This document shows, in pieces, positions 13,345 to 20,755 of a stretch of 25,602 bases of DNA (within the stretch, counting starts at the first letter, position 1; every line of letters starts with the position of its first letter). A model generated the notes under the pieces. The model searched no databases. It was not told the origin of the DNA and was given only the letters and a program-made list of their open reading frames with translations. The position numbers were made by a program, and so were the translations under genes. Source of the DNA: Actinomycetes bacterium (lineage in GTDB: Bacteria > Actinomycetota > Acidimicrobiia > Acidimicrobiales > JAMCPL01). The stretch spans positions 1-25,602 of the forward strand of contig JAJZWK010000009.1 of assembly GCA_021846725.1 (NCBI GenBank). The letters run 5' to 3'.

Positions 13345-13983
13345 ATGACAAAGCAACCAAGTGCTACTACTGATCAAAATAATGCCATCGCATTAAATGG
13401 TACAGACGACAATGATCATTCGGACGATGACATGGATAGCCTTGATTACGGCGACAACAAAGCACTGAGAGAGCAGTACGCTAAAACGGTAGGCGATAAA
13501 CTCCGTACTGTACGCAAGCAGATGAGAATGTCGCTTCAACGTGTCGAAGTACTATCCGACAGAGAATTCAAGGCTTCTGTTCTGGGAGCCTACGAAAGAG
13601 GTGAGCGCTCGATATCAATACCCAGGCTTCAAAGGCTGGCTAAGCTATACGATGTTCCAATAGACCAGTTGCTCCCAGATTTGGATGCGGATAGCAGGTG
13701 GCAGCCTATCATAAGAAGATCCTCCGTACACTATACCCCTGCCAATACACCATCGGTCAACCAGGAAAAAGTAACTTTGGATCTAGCCAAACTCAATAGC
13801 TCCACCGGTCCTGAACAAGATCTTCTTCGTAGGTTTCTGTCAGTCGTGCAAATACAACGTCAGGATTTCAATGGTCAGATGATTACCATACGAGGTGAGG
13901 ACTTGCGCATAGTAGCAGCAATGTTTGGCGTTACTCCCGACGTAATGATCCAGCGCCTAAGAGAATTGGACCTGATCTACTAA
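13345..13983 (+). CDS. bldD: BldD-like c-di-GMP-responsive transcriptional regulator
   Basis: BldD is a master repressor of actinobacterial development; tetrameric c-di-GMP glues two C-terminal domains together and switches on DNA binding. The 212-residue product has an acidic, disordered N-terminal extension (1-45), then the Xre-type helix-turn-helix (about 50-110): DKLRTVRKQMRMSL, LGAYERGERSISIPRLQRLA and YDVPIDQLLP. After a linker comes the BldD C-terminal domain (143-212): VTLDLAKLNSS, then QRQDFNGQMITIRGEDLRIV. The c-di-GMP signature RxD-x8-RxxD is complete: Arg172-x-Asp174, eight residues, Arg183-x-x-Asp186. GAGG at 13337-13340 precedes the ATG. A strong promoter with an operator-like palindrome lies upstream. 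It is alone, 158 nt after etfA. Confidence 0.9.
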   Translation: MTKQPSATTDQNNAIALNGTDDNDHSDDDMDSLDYGDNKALREQYAKTVGDKLRTVRKQMRMSLQRVEVLSDREFKASVLGAYERGERSISIPRLQRLAKLYDVPIDQLLPDLDADSRWQPIIRRSSVHYTPANTPSVNQEKVTLDLAKLNSSTGPEQDLLRRFLSVVQIQRQDFNGQMITIRGEDLRIVAAMFGVTPDVMIQRLRELDLIY

Positions 13984-14138
13984 TGACACACCCTGTAAGT
14001 ATCGTAACGTTACACGACATTTGGAAGTAGGGTAAGAGCTGGTGAATTATCAATACGCAGAACAACTGAAGAAGGTATCATCTGGATGGCGGAGATCCAT
14101 GGTCATCTGCAAAATAAATCATTAAGACACTCCAGCCG

Positions 14139-14414
14139 ATGAATGATTCGTCACCAACCAATACCAATATAGAATGGCTGAGCACAAAAGAGGCTGCCGA
14201 TCGCTTAGGAATCACGCTGAGGAGTCTGTATCGATTTGTCGATGAAGGATCGTTGCCTGCCTATAGGTTTGGCAGGGTGATAAGACTAAAGAGTCAAGAT
14301 GTAGACACTTTTATAGAGATGTGCCGTATTGAGCCAGGCACCCTAGAGCATCTCTATCCCGAAGTACACAAGAAATCAACCGGAGGGCAGTCGAACGCTG
14401 TCGATAGCAGATAA
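14139..14414 (+). CDS. Small helix-turn-helix DNA-binding protein (excisionase/MerR-like fold)
   Basis: This 91-residue protein contains the compact HTH_17 domain: WLSTKEAADRLGITLRSLYRFVDEG, then LPAYRFGRVIRLKSQDVDTFIE (about 13-60). Such domains bind DNA as small winged-helix units. In phages they act as excisionases, but chromosomal actinobacterial copies with this RSLYRF/GRVIRL pattern are general regulators or nucleoid-type proteins; no integrase or phage gene is near. A polar tail of about 30 residues follows. The start ATG 14139 has no good ribosome binding site. The stop lies one base before the HIT gene start, so the two are probably co-transcribed. Function unknown. Confidence 0.82.
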   Translation: MNDSSPTNTNIEWLSTKEAADRLGITLRSLYRFVDEGSLPAYRFGRVIRLKSQDVDTFIEMCRIEPGTLEHLYPEVHKKSTGGQSNAVDSR

Positions 14415-14415
14415 A

Positions 14416-14784
14416 ATGAATGAACAACAGGCACAATCAATCCAAGATTGCATATTTTGCAAAATAGCCAGCGGCGAGATGCCTGCCGATATCGTCTCAA
14501 GCAATACACATACCATAGCGTTTAGAGACATCAACCCTCAAGCACCTACGCATGTATTGGTAATTCCGCGAACACACATAGAGCATGCCGCAGATGTAGA
14601 ACCTGGTCATGCTGAAATCATCATAGAAATGCTGACTACAGCAAGAGAGGTGGCTGCATCTGAAGGAATACTGGCAAAAGGATATCGTCTCGTCTTCAAT
14701 GTTGGCGATGACGCAGGAAATCTGGTACCGCACCTACATTTGCATGTGATTGGCGGACGTACTATGAGCTGGCCACCAGGTTGA
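14416..14784 (+). CDS. HIT-family nucleotide-binding protein (HinT-like)
   Basis: HIT proteins hydrolyse purine nucleoside phosphoramidates and related adenylated compounds in the cytoplasm. The 122-residue product has the Zn-type N-terminus DCIFCKIASGE (11-21), FRDINPQAPTHVLVIPRTHI (36-55) and the catalytic triad HLHLHVIGG (His106, 108, 110). It ends TMSWPPG, the usual HinT C-terminus. The stop TGA (14782-14784) overlaps the TTG start of phoH at 14781 (TTGA), which indicates translational coupling. HIT next to phoH-ybeY-corC is known from other bacteria. Confidence 0.95.
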   Translation: MNEQQAQSIQDCIFCKIASGEMPADIVSSNTHTIAFRDINPQAPTHVLVIPRTHIEHAADVEPGHAEIIIEMLTTAREVAASEGILAKGYRLVFNVGDDAGNLVPHLHLHVIGGRTMSWPPG

Positions 14785-15794
14785 GTAAGATCCTTCCATC
14801 TCCTTCACCGTTGTCTGTACAAACCGGTACCGATAACTACCAATCCAAGACAAACATACCAGCAGACAAAACAATGATCTCTCTGCTAGGTCCCCATGAC
14901 TCATTGTTAAAAATCGTCAAACAGGCATTCCCGGCAACCAAAATTGTTGCACGAGGTAATGAAATCACCGCTCATGGAAAAGATGCTACCAAGGTCGCTG
15001 CGGTATACCAGGAGCTACTTACCATACTTGATCAAGGTATAGACCTTGATGACGAAGAGGTCACGCGTGCAATAGAAATGGTGAATAACGACATCCGGAC
15101 ATCATCGTTCGATAATTACGAAATTTTTCATACGGCCAAAGGCAGATCTATCAGGCCAAAGACTGCCGGGCAGCAACTTTACGTCGATACGATATCAAAC
15201 AACGTAATTACTTTCGGAATTGGCCCAGCCGGGACAGGCAAATCCTACTTGGCAGTTGCGATGGCAGTAAGTGCACTGGAAAAAGGAGAAATAGAAAGGA
15301 TAATCCTAACTCGCCCTGCAGTTGAGGCTGGAGAGAAGTTGGGCTTTTTGCCTGGTGATATCACAGCGAAGGTAGATCCATACCTAAGACCTATTTATGA
15401 TGCGCTTTACGACATAATCTCGCCTGAAGGCGTACAGAGGATGATTGAAAGGAATATCATTGAAATAGCTCCCCTGGCATTTATGAGAGGAAGGACGCTT
15501 AATCGTAGTTTTGTGATACTGGATGAAGCTCAAAATACTACTCCTCAACAGATGAAGATGTTTTTAACGCGTATCGGCTTCGGTTCTAAAGCAGTCGTTA
15601 CAGGTGATATTACCCAGATTGACGTTGCGGGAGGAAGCTCCGGTCTGGTAAACCTGGACAATATCCTGGGTCAAATCGACGGCGTACAGTTCGTCTACCT
15701 CACCAAAAAAGACGTAGTCAGACACCATATAGTTGCTCAAATAGTAGATGCATACGAACGCCACGATAATCGACAACTCCATAATTCCCTTTAA
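14781..15794 (+). CDS. PhoH-like ATPase (YbeZ type)
   Basis: PhoH/YbeZ proteins are cytoplasmic ATPases associated with RNA metabolism; YbeZ works with the endoribonuclease YbeY, encoded next here. The 337-residue product has an N-terminal KH-like region (about 30-90: ISLLGPHDSLLKIV, VARGNEITAHG). The P-loop ATPase domain has Walker A GPAGTGKS at 148-155 and Walker B VILDEAQNTTPQQMKMFLTR from 245. TRIGFGSKAVVTGDITQID and GLVNLDNIL follow. The TTG start overlaps the HIT gene stop and is consistent with the family N-terminus. The first 30 residues are polar and may be an extension. ybeY begins 53 nt downstream. Confidence 0.95.
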   Translation: MSKILPSPSPLSVQTGTDNYQSKTNIPADKTMISLLGPHDSLLKIVKQAFPATKIVARGNEITAHGKDATKVAAVYQELLTILDQGIDLDDEEVTRAIEMVNNDIRTSSFDNYEIFHTAKGRSIRPKTAGQQLYVDTISNNVITFGIGPAGTGKSYLAVAMAVSALEKGEIERIILTRPAVEAGEKLGFLPGDITAKVDPYLRPIYDALYDIISPEGVQRMIERNIIEIAPLAFMRGRTLNRSFVILDEAQNTTPQQMKMFLTRIGFGSKAVVTGDITQIDVAGGSSGLVNLDNILGQIDGVQFVYLTKKDVVRHHIVAQIVDAYERHDNRQLHNSL

Positions 15795-15847
15795 TCCCTA
15801 TGACCATACTATCTAGGATATTCAGCTGCACAAGGAGAAGTTAGAGG

Positions 15848-16525
15848 GTGCATTTTCCAGAATCATTCAATAATAAGTATTCAAGCTTAAAAGATAGTAT
15901 AAACATAAATATATATAACGAGATTCAAGACTACAACTTTCAAAATGGTACACCTTCTGATAGCCCCCATGGTACATACGCCGATAGGTTGCTTAGCTTG
16001 GCCTACGGGGTGCTCCAAGAAGAAGGAGTGATAGAAGCTGCGCCAGGGCCGCTGCATCTGGCTATATGGATAGTGGACGATTACTATATAGCTGAACTGA
16101 ACGAAAAATTTATGGACCATGTTGGACCAACAGACGTTCTTTCCTTCCCTGTCGATGGACGTCCGCCCAATACGTATCGACATGTTTATTATCCAGATCC
16201 ACCTGCCACTTCACCTGCCACTTCACCTGCCAATGGACTACTCTTTCTACCTAAGCCGTCGTCTTATGATGATGTTGTACCGTGGGTACTTGGAGATATA
16301 TTCATATGTCCACATCAGGCCGAGTTGAATGCAATAGAGCATGACCTGGAGAAAAATGATGAAATAGCACTGCTGCTTGTACATGGAATACTGCATATTC
16401 TTGGTATGGATCATGAATTGGATGCAGAAGCAGAGGTAATGGAGGCGCTAGAACAGGAGTTGCTCGACAAGTTCTGGTATACTCACCAGACACCACCTCA
16501 CCAGACACCACCTCACCAGACATGA
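15848..16525 (+). CDS. ybeY: Endoribonuclease YbeY with loop insertion and repeat tail
   Basis: YbeY is a metal-dependent endoribonuclease needed for 16S rRNA 3'-end maturation and ribosome quality control. The zinc site H-x3-H-x5-H is intact in HGILHILGMDH (His179, 183, 189), and the conserved GPTDVLSFP (93-101) and LGDIFIC (148-154) are present. At 225 residues it is longer than the usual 150-180. Extra parts are a 35-residue N-terminal segment, an insertion of about 30 residues between the two core motifs (103-143, with the PATSPATSPAN repeat), and a C-terminal HQTPPHQTPPHQT tail. Both repeats come from in-frame tandem DNA repeats. The GTG start at 15848 follows purine-rich AAGGAGAAG and GAGG. 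The stop overlaps the corC ATG (ATGA). Confidence 0.93.
   Translation: MHFPESFNNKYSSLKDSININIYNEIQDYNFQNGTPSDSPHGTYADRLLSLAYGVLQEEGVIEAAPGPLHLAIWIVDDYYIAELNEKFMDHVGPTDVLSFPVDGRPPNTYRHVYYPDPPATSPATSPANGLLFLPKPSSYDDVVPWVLGDIFICPHQAELNAIEHDLEKNDEIALLLVHGILHILGMDHELDAEAEVMEALEQELLDKFWYTHQTPPHQTPPHQT
16201..16232. repeat. 12-bp tandem repeat inside ybeY
   Basis: acctgccacttc occurs at 16201-16212 and 16213-16224, with a partial third unit. It encodes P-A-T-S repeats in the loop inserted between YbeY core motifs. Confidence 0.9.
16482..16520. repeat. 15-bp tandem repeat at the ybeY 3' end
   Basis: ctcaccagacaccac occurs at 16482-16496 and 16497-16511; the third unit (16512-16520) runs into the overlapping ybeY stop and corC start. 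It encodes the H-Q-T-P-P tail of YbeY. Confidence 0.92.
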
Positions 16526-17970
16526 CCATATCAACTACTAGCCCACCTGTAACGGCCATCGTATCAAGAGGACTTAGAACAATGAAAGGTGGACATCACT
16601 TGCCTACAAGGTATTTCTCAGCTAGATACTTCACCGACAAGCACTTCTCCATCAGGTACGCATTGGCGTTTCCTCCGGCCAGTGCATTTAGAGTAACGCT
16701 ACAGGACTGGATCATGCTATTGGCCATAATCGTCCTAGTTGCCTTTTCTACCTTTCTAGCCCTCTCTGAGACCAGCCTAGTCAAGCTCAGTAAACCGAAA
16801 GCAATAGCTCTCATGGATGAGAACAGAAAAGGATCTCGTCAACTAGCCAAAATAGTAGATGACATTGATACCTATCTCAATGTGGTGCTACTGCTGGTAC
16901 TTATATGTCAGTTGGTTGCAGCGACGTTAGTAGGCATACTATCCAATGAATGGTTTGGCCCTATAGGTGTCGTAATTGCCACTGTATTCGAAATCGTTAT
17001 AATCTTCATTGCCGCAGAAGCATTGCCAAAGACCTGGGCAGTAAACGATCCGGAAAAAATAGCACTTGCCACTGCTCCTGTCATATTACGTGTTGCCTCT
17101 TTCTGGCCATTGCAAACATTTTCACGCTTTCTCGTACGGATAGCCGGATTGGCAATCGGGCGGTCTCGGCTAAAAGGCAGAGAGGTAAGCGAGGGAGAGA
17201 TACTGGCAATTGCCGATGTTGCCGCCGAAGAAGAGATCATAGAGCATGAAGAAAGAGCACTGATTCGTTCGGTGATCGAGCTAGGCGACACTGTGGTGAG
17301 AGAGGTCATGGTCCCTCGACCAGACATTATTGCTCTTCAATCTCAATTGAATATTTCAACAGCTCTCGATATAGCTCTAAAAGCCGGATTTAGTAGACTC
17401 CCCGTATTTAGCCTAAATCTTGATGACATCATAGGAACAGCTAATCTGAAAGATCTCGCTTCGTTGGAGAGAGAGGGCAGAGGATCGGAATCTCTCGTGG
17501 AACATCTGAGAAATGCCCATTTCGTACCTGAAACCAAAAGAGCTGCAATGCTAATGAGAGAAATGCAACGTGATAAGTTCCACCAGGCTGTAGTTGTGGA
17601 TGAGTATGGAAGCACCACGGGTATCATATCGCTCGAGGATCTCATCGAAGAACTGATCGGAGAGATAGTAGATGAATACGATGTAGACGAGCCAAATGTC
17701 ATGCAAATTGCTGCCGATACTCTATCTGTTCCTGCCAAGACACCTGTAGACGAATTAAGTGAATTACTCGGGGTAGACCTACCATCAGGTACTTGGGATA
17801 CAGTGGGAGGACTGGTCATGGATCTGGCTGGACATGTTCCAAAACCAGGAGAACACGTCAATGTGGATGGATGTGAAATAGTAGTAGAGAAGATGGAAGG
17901 GAGACGGATAGACAGAGTAACGATTGCAAAGAAGCCGTTACACGGCAAGCAACCCAACCGGCAACCGTAA
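16522..17970 (+). CDS. CNNM/CBS-domain transporter-like protein (CorC/HlyC family)
   Basis: Members of this family (DUF21-CBS-CorC_HlyC) are membrane proteins implicated in magnesium or cobalt efflux; the old name haemolysin is misleading. The 482-residue product has a DUF21/CNNM membrane domain with helices at about 59-83, 120-140 and 147-169. A paired CBS module follows (about 260-385: VMVPRPDIIAL, SRLPVFSLNLDDIIGTANLKD as separate parts, and VVVDEYGSTTGIISLEDLIEE in part). The C-terminal CorC_HlyC domain contains TVGGLVMDLAGHVPKPGE. An unusual polar, aromatic N-terminal extension of about 57 residues includes RYFSARYFTDKHFSIRY. ATG 16522 overlaps the ybeY stop; ATG 16582 is an alternative start. 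The gene order phoH-ybeY-corC is widely conserved. Confidence 0.93.
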   Translation: MTISTTSPPVTAIVSRGLRTMKGGHHLPTRYFSARYFTDKHFSIRYALAFPPASAFRVTLQDWIMLLAIIVLVAFSTFLALSETSLVKLSKPKAIALMDENRKGSRQLAKIVDDIDTYLNVVLLLVLICQLVAATLVGILSNEWFGPIGVVIATVFEIVIIFIAAEALPKTWAVNDPEKIALATAPVILRVASFWPLQTFSRFLVRIAGLAIGRSRLKGREVSEGEILAIADVAAEEEIIEHEERALIRSVIELGDTVVREVMVPRPDIIALQSQLNISTALDIALKAGFSRLPVFSLNLDDIIGTANLKDLASLEREGRGSESLVEHLRNAHFVPETKRAAMLMREMQRDKFHQAVVVDEYGSTTGIISLEDLIEELIGEIVDEYDVDEPNVMQIAADTLSVPAKTPVDELSELLGVDLPSGTWDTVGGLVMDLAGHVPKPGEHVNVDGCEIVVEKMEGRRIDRVTIAKKPLHGKQPNRQP

Positions 17971-18040
17971 TTACCGTAATACTACTATACTACTAAGAGC
18001 ATGGCAGTGAGGTATAAGAAAAATTATTAACCAGTTTCAC

Positions 18041-18790
18041 TTGGACATGAACCGTATTCCCACGCATATAGCATGCGTGATGGATGGCAATGGAAGATGG
18101 GCACAGAAAAGAGGGCTCCCTCGAACCGAAGGTCACGCTGCAGGAGAAGAGGCTTTGGTAGACACCGTCAATGGTGCTCTTGATATAGGGGTTAAATGGC
18201 TAACGATGTTTGCTTTTTCCACTGAAAATTGGAAGCGCCCTATCGATGAAGTCAAGTTTTTAATGGGATTCAATTCCTCCCTGCTGGAACGCCGTCGAGA
18301 TGAACTGCATGAAAAAGGAGTAAGAATACGCTTCGCGGGAAGACGCGACTGGAGAGTGCCAAAGAAAGCAATAGCTACAATGGTGCGTTCGGAAGAAATG
18401 ACTGCCAAAAACAGGACTCTCACTCTTACGATGGCCTTCAACTACGGCAGCAGAACAGAAATAATCGATGCAGTTAAATCCATTGTGGAACAAGGCATAC
18501 CTGCTAAAAACATAAATGAACATACAATTAAATCGCATCTGTATTTGCCCGACCAACCAGATCCTGATTTACTTATCAGAACTTCTGGAGAATACAGACT
18601 GTCCAACTTTCTTCTTTGGCAGTCTGCCTATACTGAATTAGTGTTCACTCCAGTATTATGGCCAGATTTCCGCAGACAACATTTATTCGAAGCCATAGAA
18701 GAATACCAGAGGCGGGACAGAAGGTTTGGAGAGATAAGGCAGGATAACTCGACTCCCCACCCTGATGAAAGCAGCAAATCAAAAAGATGA
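18041..18790 (+). CDS. uppS: Polyprenyl diphosphate synthase (cis-prenyltransferase, UppS type)
   Basis: This enzyme adds isopentenyl diphosphate units in cis to make the long polyprenyl diphosphate that becomes the lipid carrier for cell-wall synthesis. The 249-residue product has the catalytic start HIACVMDGNGRWA with Asp15, then FSTENWKRP (59-67) and the substrate-binding RTSGEYRLSNFLLWQSAYTE (180-199). The C-terminus is polar (STPHPDESSKSKR). The start is TTG 18041 or ATG 18047; no Shine-Dalgarno sequence supports either. It lies 70 nt after corC. In many actinobacteria era and recO stand between corC and uppS; neither is here. A small membrane protein gene follows 10 nt later. Confidence 0.95.
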   Translation: MDMNRIPTHIACVMDGNGRWAQKRGLPRTEGHAAGEEALVDTVNGALDIGVKWLTMFAFSTENWKRPIDEVKFLMGFNSSLLERRRDELHEKGVRIRFAGRRDWRVPKKAIATMVRSEEMTAKNRTLTLTMAFNYGSRTEIIDAVKSIVEQGIPAKNINEHTIKSHLYLPDQPDPDLLIRTSGEYRLSNFLLWQSAYTELVFTPVLWPDFRRQHLFEAIEEYQRRDRRFGEIRQDNSTPHPDESSKSKR

Positions 18791-18800
18791 GAGTATAACA

Positions 18801-18968
18801 ATGAGATACAAATGGTCAAGAATAATTGCATGGATACTGGGAGTTGCAGCCATATCTGGCTTTGTGGCAATGGCAGTAGCGGGAGTACCCGGGGCGACAG
18901 AGATACTTATCACCTCTGTAGCCATTGTGGGATTGATATTTGCTGGCGGTCGCGTTCAGTCATTCTGA
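18801..18968 (+). CDS. Small two-helix membrane protein, unknown function
   Basis: The 55-residue product is MRYKWSRIIAW... with two predicted membrane helices, about 8-27 (IIAWILGVAAISGFVAMAVA) and 34-49 (ILITSVAIVGLIFAGG), joined by a Gly-Pro turn. The positive N-terminus would stay in the cytoplasm. ATG 18801 is preferred over ATG 18765, which would overlap uppS by 26 nt; GAGAG before 18801 is a weak ribosome binding site. It follows uppS by 10 nt and is convergent with the sensor kinase gene. The last 34 nt and the stop codon belong to a 36-bp sequence that is repeated 73 nt further on. I do not recognise a family. Confidence 0.65.
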   Translation: MRYKWSRIIAWILGVAAISGFVAMAVAGVPGATEILITSVAIVGLIFAGGRVQSF

Positions 18969-19040
18969 TGTTGGCCTTGGGGATCAAGGATATCACCTCA
19001 GGCAATTGATATTTGCTGGCGGTCGCGTTCAGTCATTCTG
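18932..19040. repeat. 36-bp perfect direct repeat at a convergent gene junction
   Basis: Identical copies lie at 18932-18967 and 19005-19040, starting attgatatttgctggc and ending cagtcattctg. The first contains the end of the small membrane protein gene; the second contains the stop codon of the convergent sensor kinase gene. A further short repeat, gctacggg, lies at about 19042-19060. Confidence 0.95.
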
Positions 19041-20679
19041 GGCTACGGGCTGAGCTACGGGCACCATATGGTACTACCACCTCTGCCGTAGTCCCACCAT
19101 TGCTGTTCATACTGATCGTTCCCAGTAACTGGCTTTCCACTAGCCCTTTCACCAGTGAAAGCCCGAGACTATTAGTGGAAGCCAGATCAAAATCGGGAGG
19201 CAACCCCACACCGTCATCGATTACCGATACATACAATCGAGATGGTGTCCTACGCATATATAATTTCACCGTTCCGGATCGGTCAGCCCTCTTGATATCC
19301 CTATCTTCACATCCAGGAGTACAAAACGCATGCTCTATAGCATTTTGCAACAATTCTGCAGTGACTACAGCTAGAGGAGTGGCTGTATCTGCTGGCAGGT
19401 CTCCTAATCGGCCATCGGTCACTATTTCGATACGATCACTGTTTGCCTCTGCATTACCGGCGTTACCGTTACCGTCCTGCATAGAACCGGGTAGTGCTAT
19501 TGAATCTCTCGCCATGTCTACTATGACAGACACTATATCGTCAAACGGCACATCCCCTCCCGGTTCCCTAGCAAGAATCTCATGTACAGCCGCAATAGAT
19601 CGTACCCGTCTCTCTGCTTCGAGTAATTCCTCTTTCCCCTTACCGCGCTCCAAGCGACGAGCTTGAAGTCGCAACAACGAAGATATGGTCTGCAAATTAT
19701 TCTTCACCCTATGATGCACTTCCCTTATGGCCGCGTCCTTGGACAAAAGCAGCCTATCCTTTCGGCGAAGATCAGTTATATCACGTACCAGTACCATGGC
19801 ACCGGTAATGGAATCAGCCTCGATCAAGGGAAAGGCATAGATAATAACCACTACATCGGGAGGAGATTCTACCTCTTCTATGGATGGCCTACCATCATCT
19901 ATGACCCTTTGAATCGTATCCTTGCTTATACCCAACTCGCTAACGAATAATCCCTCTACAGACTTGGTAATGCCAAATCTATGCAATGCATTGATTGCGT
20001 TAGGAGACGCGAAGGTAACTTTTGCCATGCCGTCAGTCACCATCAAGCCGTCACCTACGCGTGGAGCTTCTGCCACTCCAATATCCACATTAAACGGGAA
20101 GTTACCGGTCAACACCATAGAAGTCAACCTCTGATACAGGTCGCGGTATATCCTTTCCAGTCGACCCGCCCTTCTAGGTTCTTCTATAGACCCTACTCTC
20201 ACCAGTAGAGCTACCAAGTTGCCGTCGGGCATGCACACAGGTACGTACTCAATTCTCGCACGATACTGTTCATCCTTTGACTGTACATCCAGGCTTCCAA
20301 GAAGGAAGTTGTCGTCTACCTCCGAAACAATTGATCGTGACATCATTGATTCTGATGCCAATGGAAAGTCGGACATCTTTATCTCTGTACCAACCAAGTC
20401 ATATCCAATCATAGTGGCAGCAGTACCTGGACGTACTTGACCAACGATAACAAGATGCGATCCTCTCTGAATACACAGTACAAGATCGGAAAAAGAAAGG
20501 TCTGCAAGCATTCCCCATACGCTAAGAAGGCGACGTATGTGCTTGATTGCACTTGCACTCAAACCAAGATTCATCCTATAAAGATGCTCGAACTCTATGG
20601 ATTCGTCCTCGTTTGGCTCTATGCCCTCGTTTGGCTCTATGCCCTCAATGAATTCTGTGTTCATGGTTGAATCTTCCAT
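19033..20679 (-). CDS. Cytosolic sensor histidine kinase, PdtaS-like (HWE/HisKA_2 type)
   Basis: PdtaS-type kinases are soluble and phosphorylate an ANTAR-domain RNA-binding antiterminator (PdtaR) in mycobacteria. The 548-residue product has an N-terminal GAF-like domain (about 35-165), a PAS domain (about 195-305, ending AMVLVRDITDLRRKD), and the HisKA_2 helix REVHHRVKNNLQTISSLLRLQ (319-339, in which His322 or His323 accepts phosphate). The ATPase domain has ELLQNAIEHAF (442-452), DDGVGLPPDF (488-497) and NSLGLSLVKGL (503-513). An insertion around 397-416 is rich in Gly and Asn. No membrane helix is seen. AAGGA lies about 8 nt before ATG 20679. It is the last gene of the minus-strand operon; no ANTAR partner is in the window. 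Confidence 0.92.
   Translation of the reverse strand: MEDSTMNTEFIEGIEPNEGIEPNEDESIEFEHLYRMNLGLSASAIKHIRRLLSVWGMLADLSFSDLVLCIQRGSHLVIVGQVRPGTAATMIGYDLVGTEIKMSDFPLASESMMSRSIVSEVDDNFLLGSLDVQSKDEQYRARIEYVPVCMPDGNLVALLVRVGSIEEPRRAGRLERIYRDLYQRLTSMVLTGNFPFNVDIGVAEAPRVGDGLMVTDGMAKVTFASPNAINALHRFGITKSVEGLFVSELGISKDTIQRVIDDGRPSIEEVESPPDVVVIIYAFPLIEADSITGAMVLVRDITDLRRKDRLLLSKDAAIREVHHRVKNNLQTISSLLRLQARRLERGKGKEELLEAERRVRSIAAVHEILAREPGGDVPFDDIVSVIVDMARDSIALPGSMQDGNGNAGNAEANSDRIEIVTDGRLGDLPADTATPLAVVTAELLQNAIEHAFCTPGCEDRDIKRADRSGTVKLYMRRTPSRLYVSVIDDGVGLPPDFDLASTNSLGLSLVKGLVESQLLGTISMNSNGGTTAEVVVPYGARSSARSPE
20607..20642. repeat. 18-bp tandem duplication in the kinase N-terminus
   Basis: The unit cctcgtttggctctatgc occurs at 20607-20624 and 20625-20642. 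On the minus strand it encodes G-I-E-P-N-E twice (residues 13-24), in an acidic tail before the GAF-like domain. Confidence 0.93.
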
Positions 20680-20721
20680 GTCGCTACATCCTTATTATGA
20701 TCAAGTTCGGGAATTGCACGT

Positions 20722-20755
20722 CTATCTCTGTCAAGCACCTATCTCTGTCAAGCAC
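20722..20755. repeat. 17-bp tandem duplication over the PHP gene stop codon
   Basis: The unit ctatctctgtcaagcac occurs at 20722-20738 and 20739-20755. The second copy contains the last sense codon and TGA (20748-20750) of the PHP phosphatase gene; the first copy repeats that sequence downstream. Confidence 0.92.

Noticed and set aside
14139..14414. Excisionase as a sign of a prophage or integrative element
   Set aside because: No integrase, attachment-site repeat or phage gene is near, and the gene is part of a conserved housekeeping run.
17343..17957. A 204-codon minus-strand frame opposite corC
   Set aside because: It mirrors the CBS/CorC_HlyC coding region; its Ser/Thr-rich translation is typical of an antisense shadow.
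19013..19666. A 217-codon plus-strand frame opposite the kinase gene
   Set aside because: The minus-strand protein has complete HisKA_2 and ATPase motifs here. The plus frame has no domain and starts inside the 36-bp repeat.
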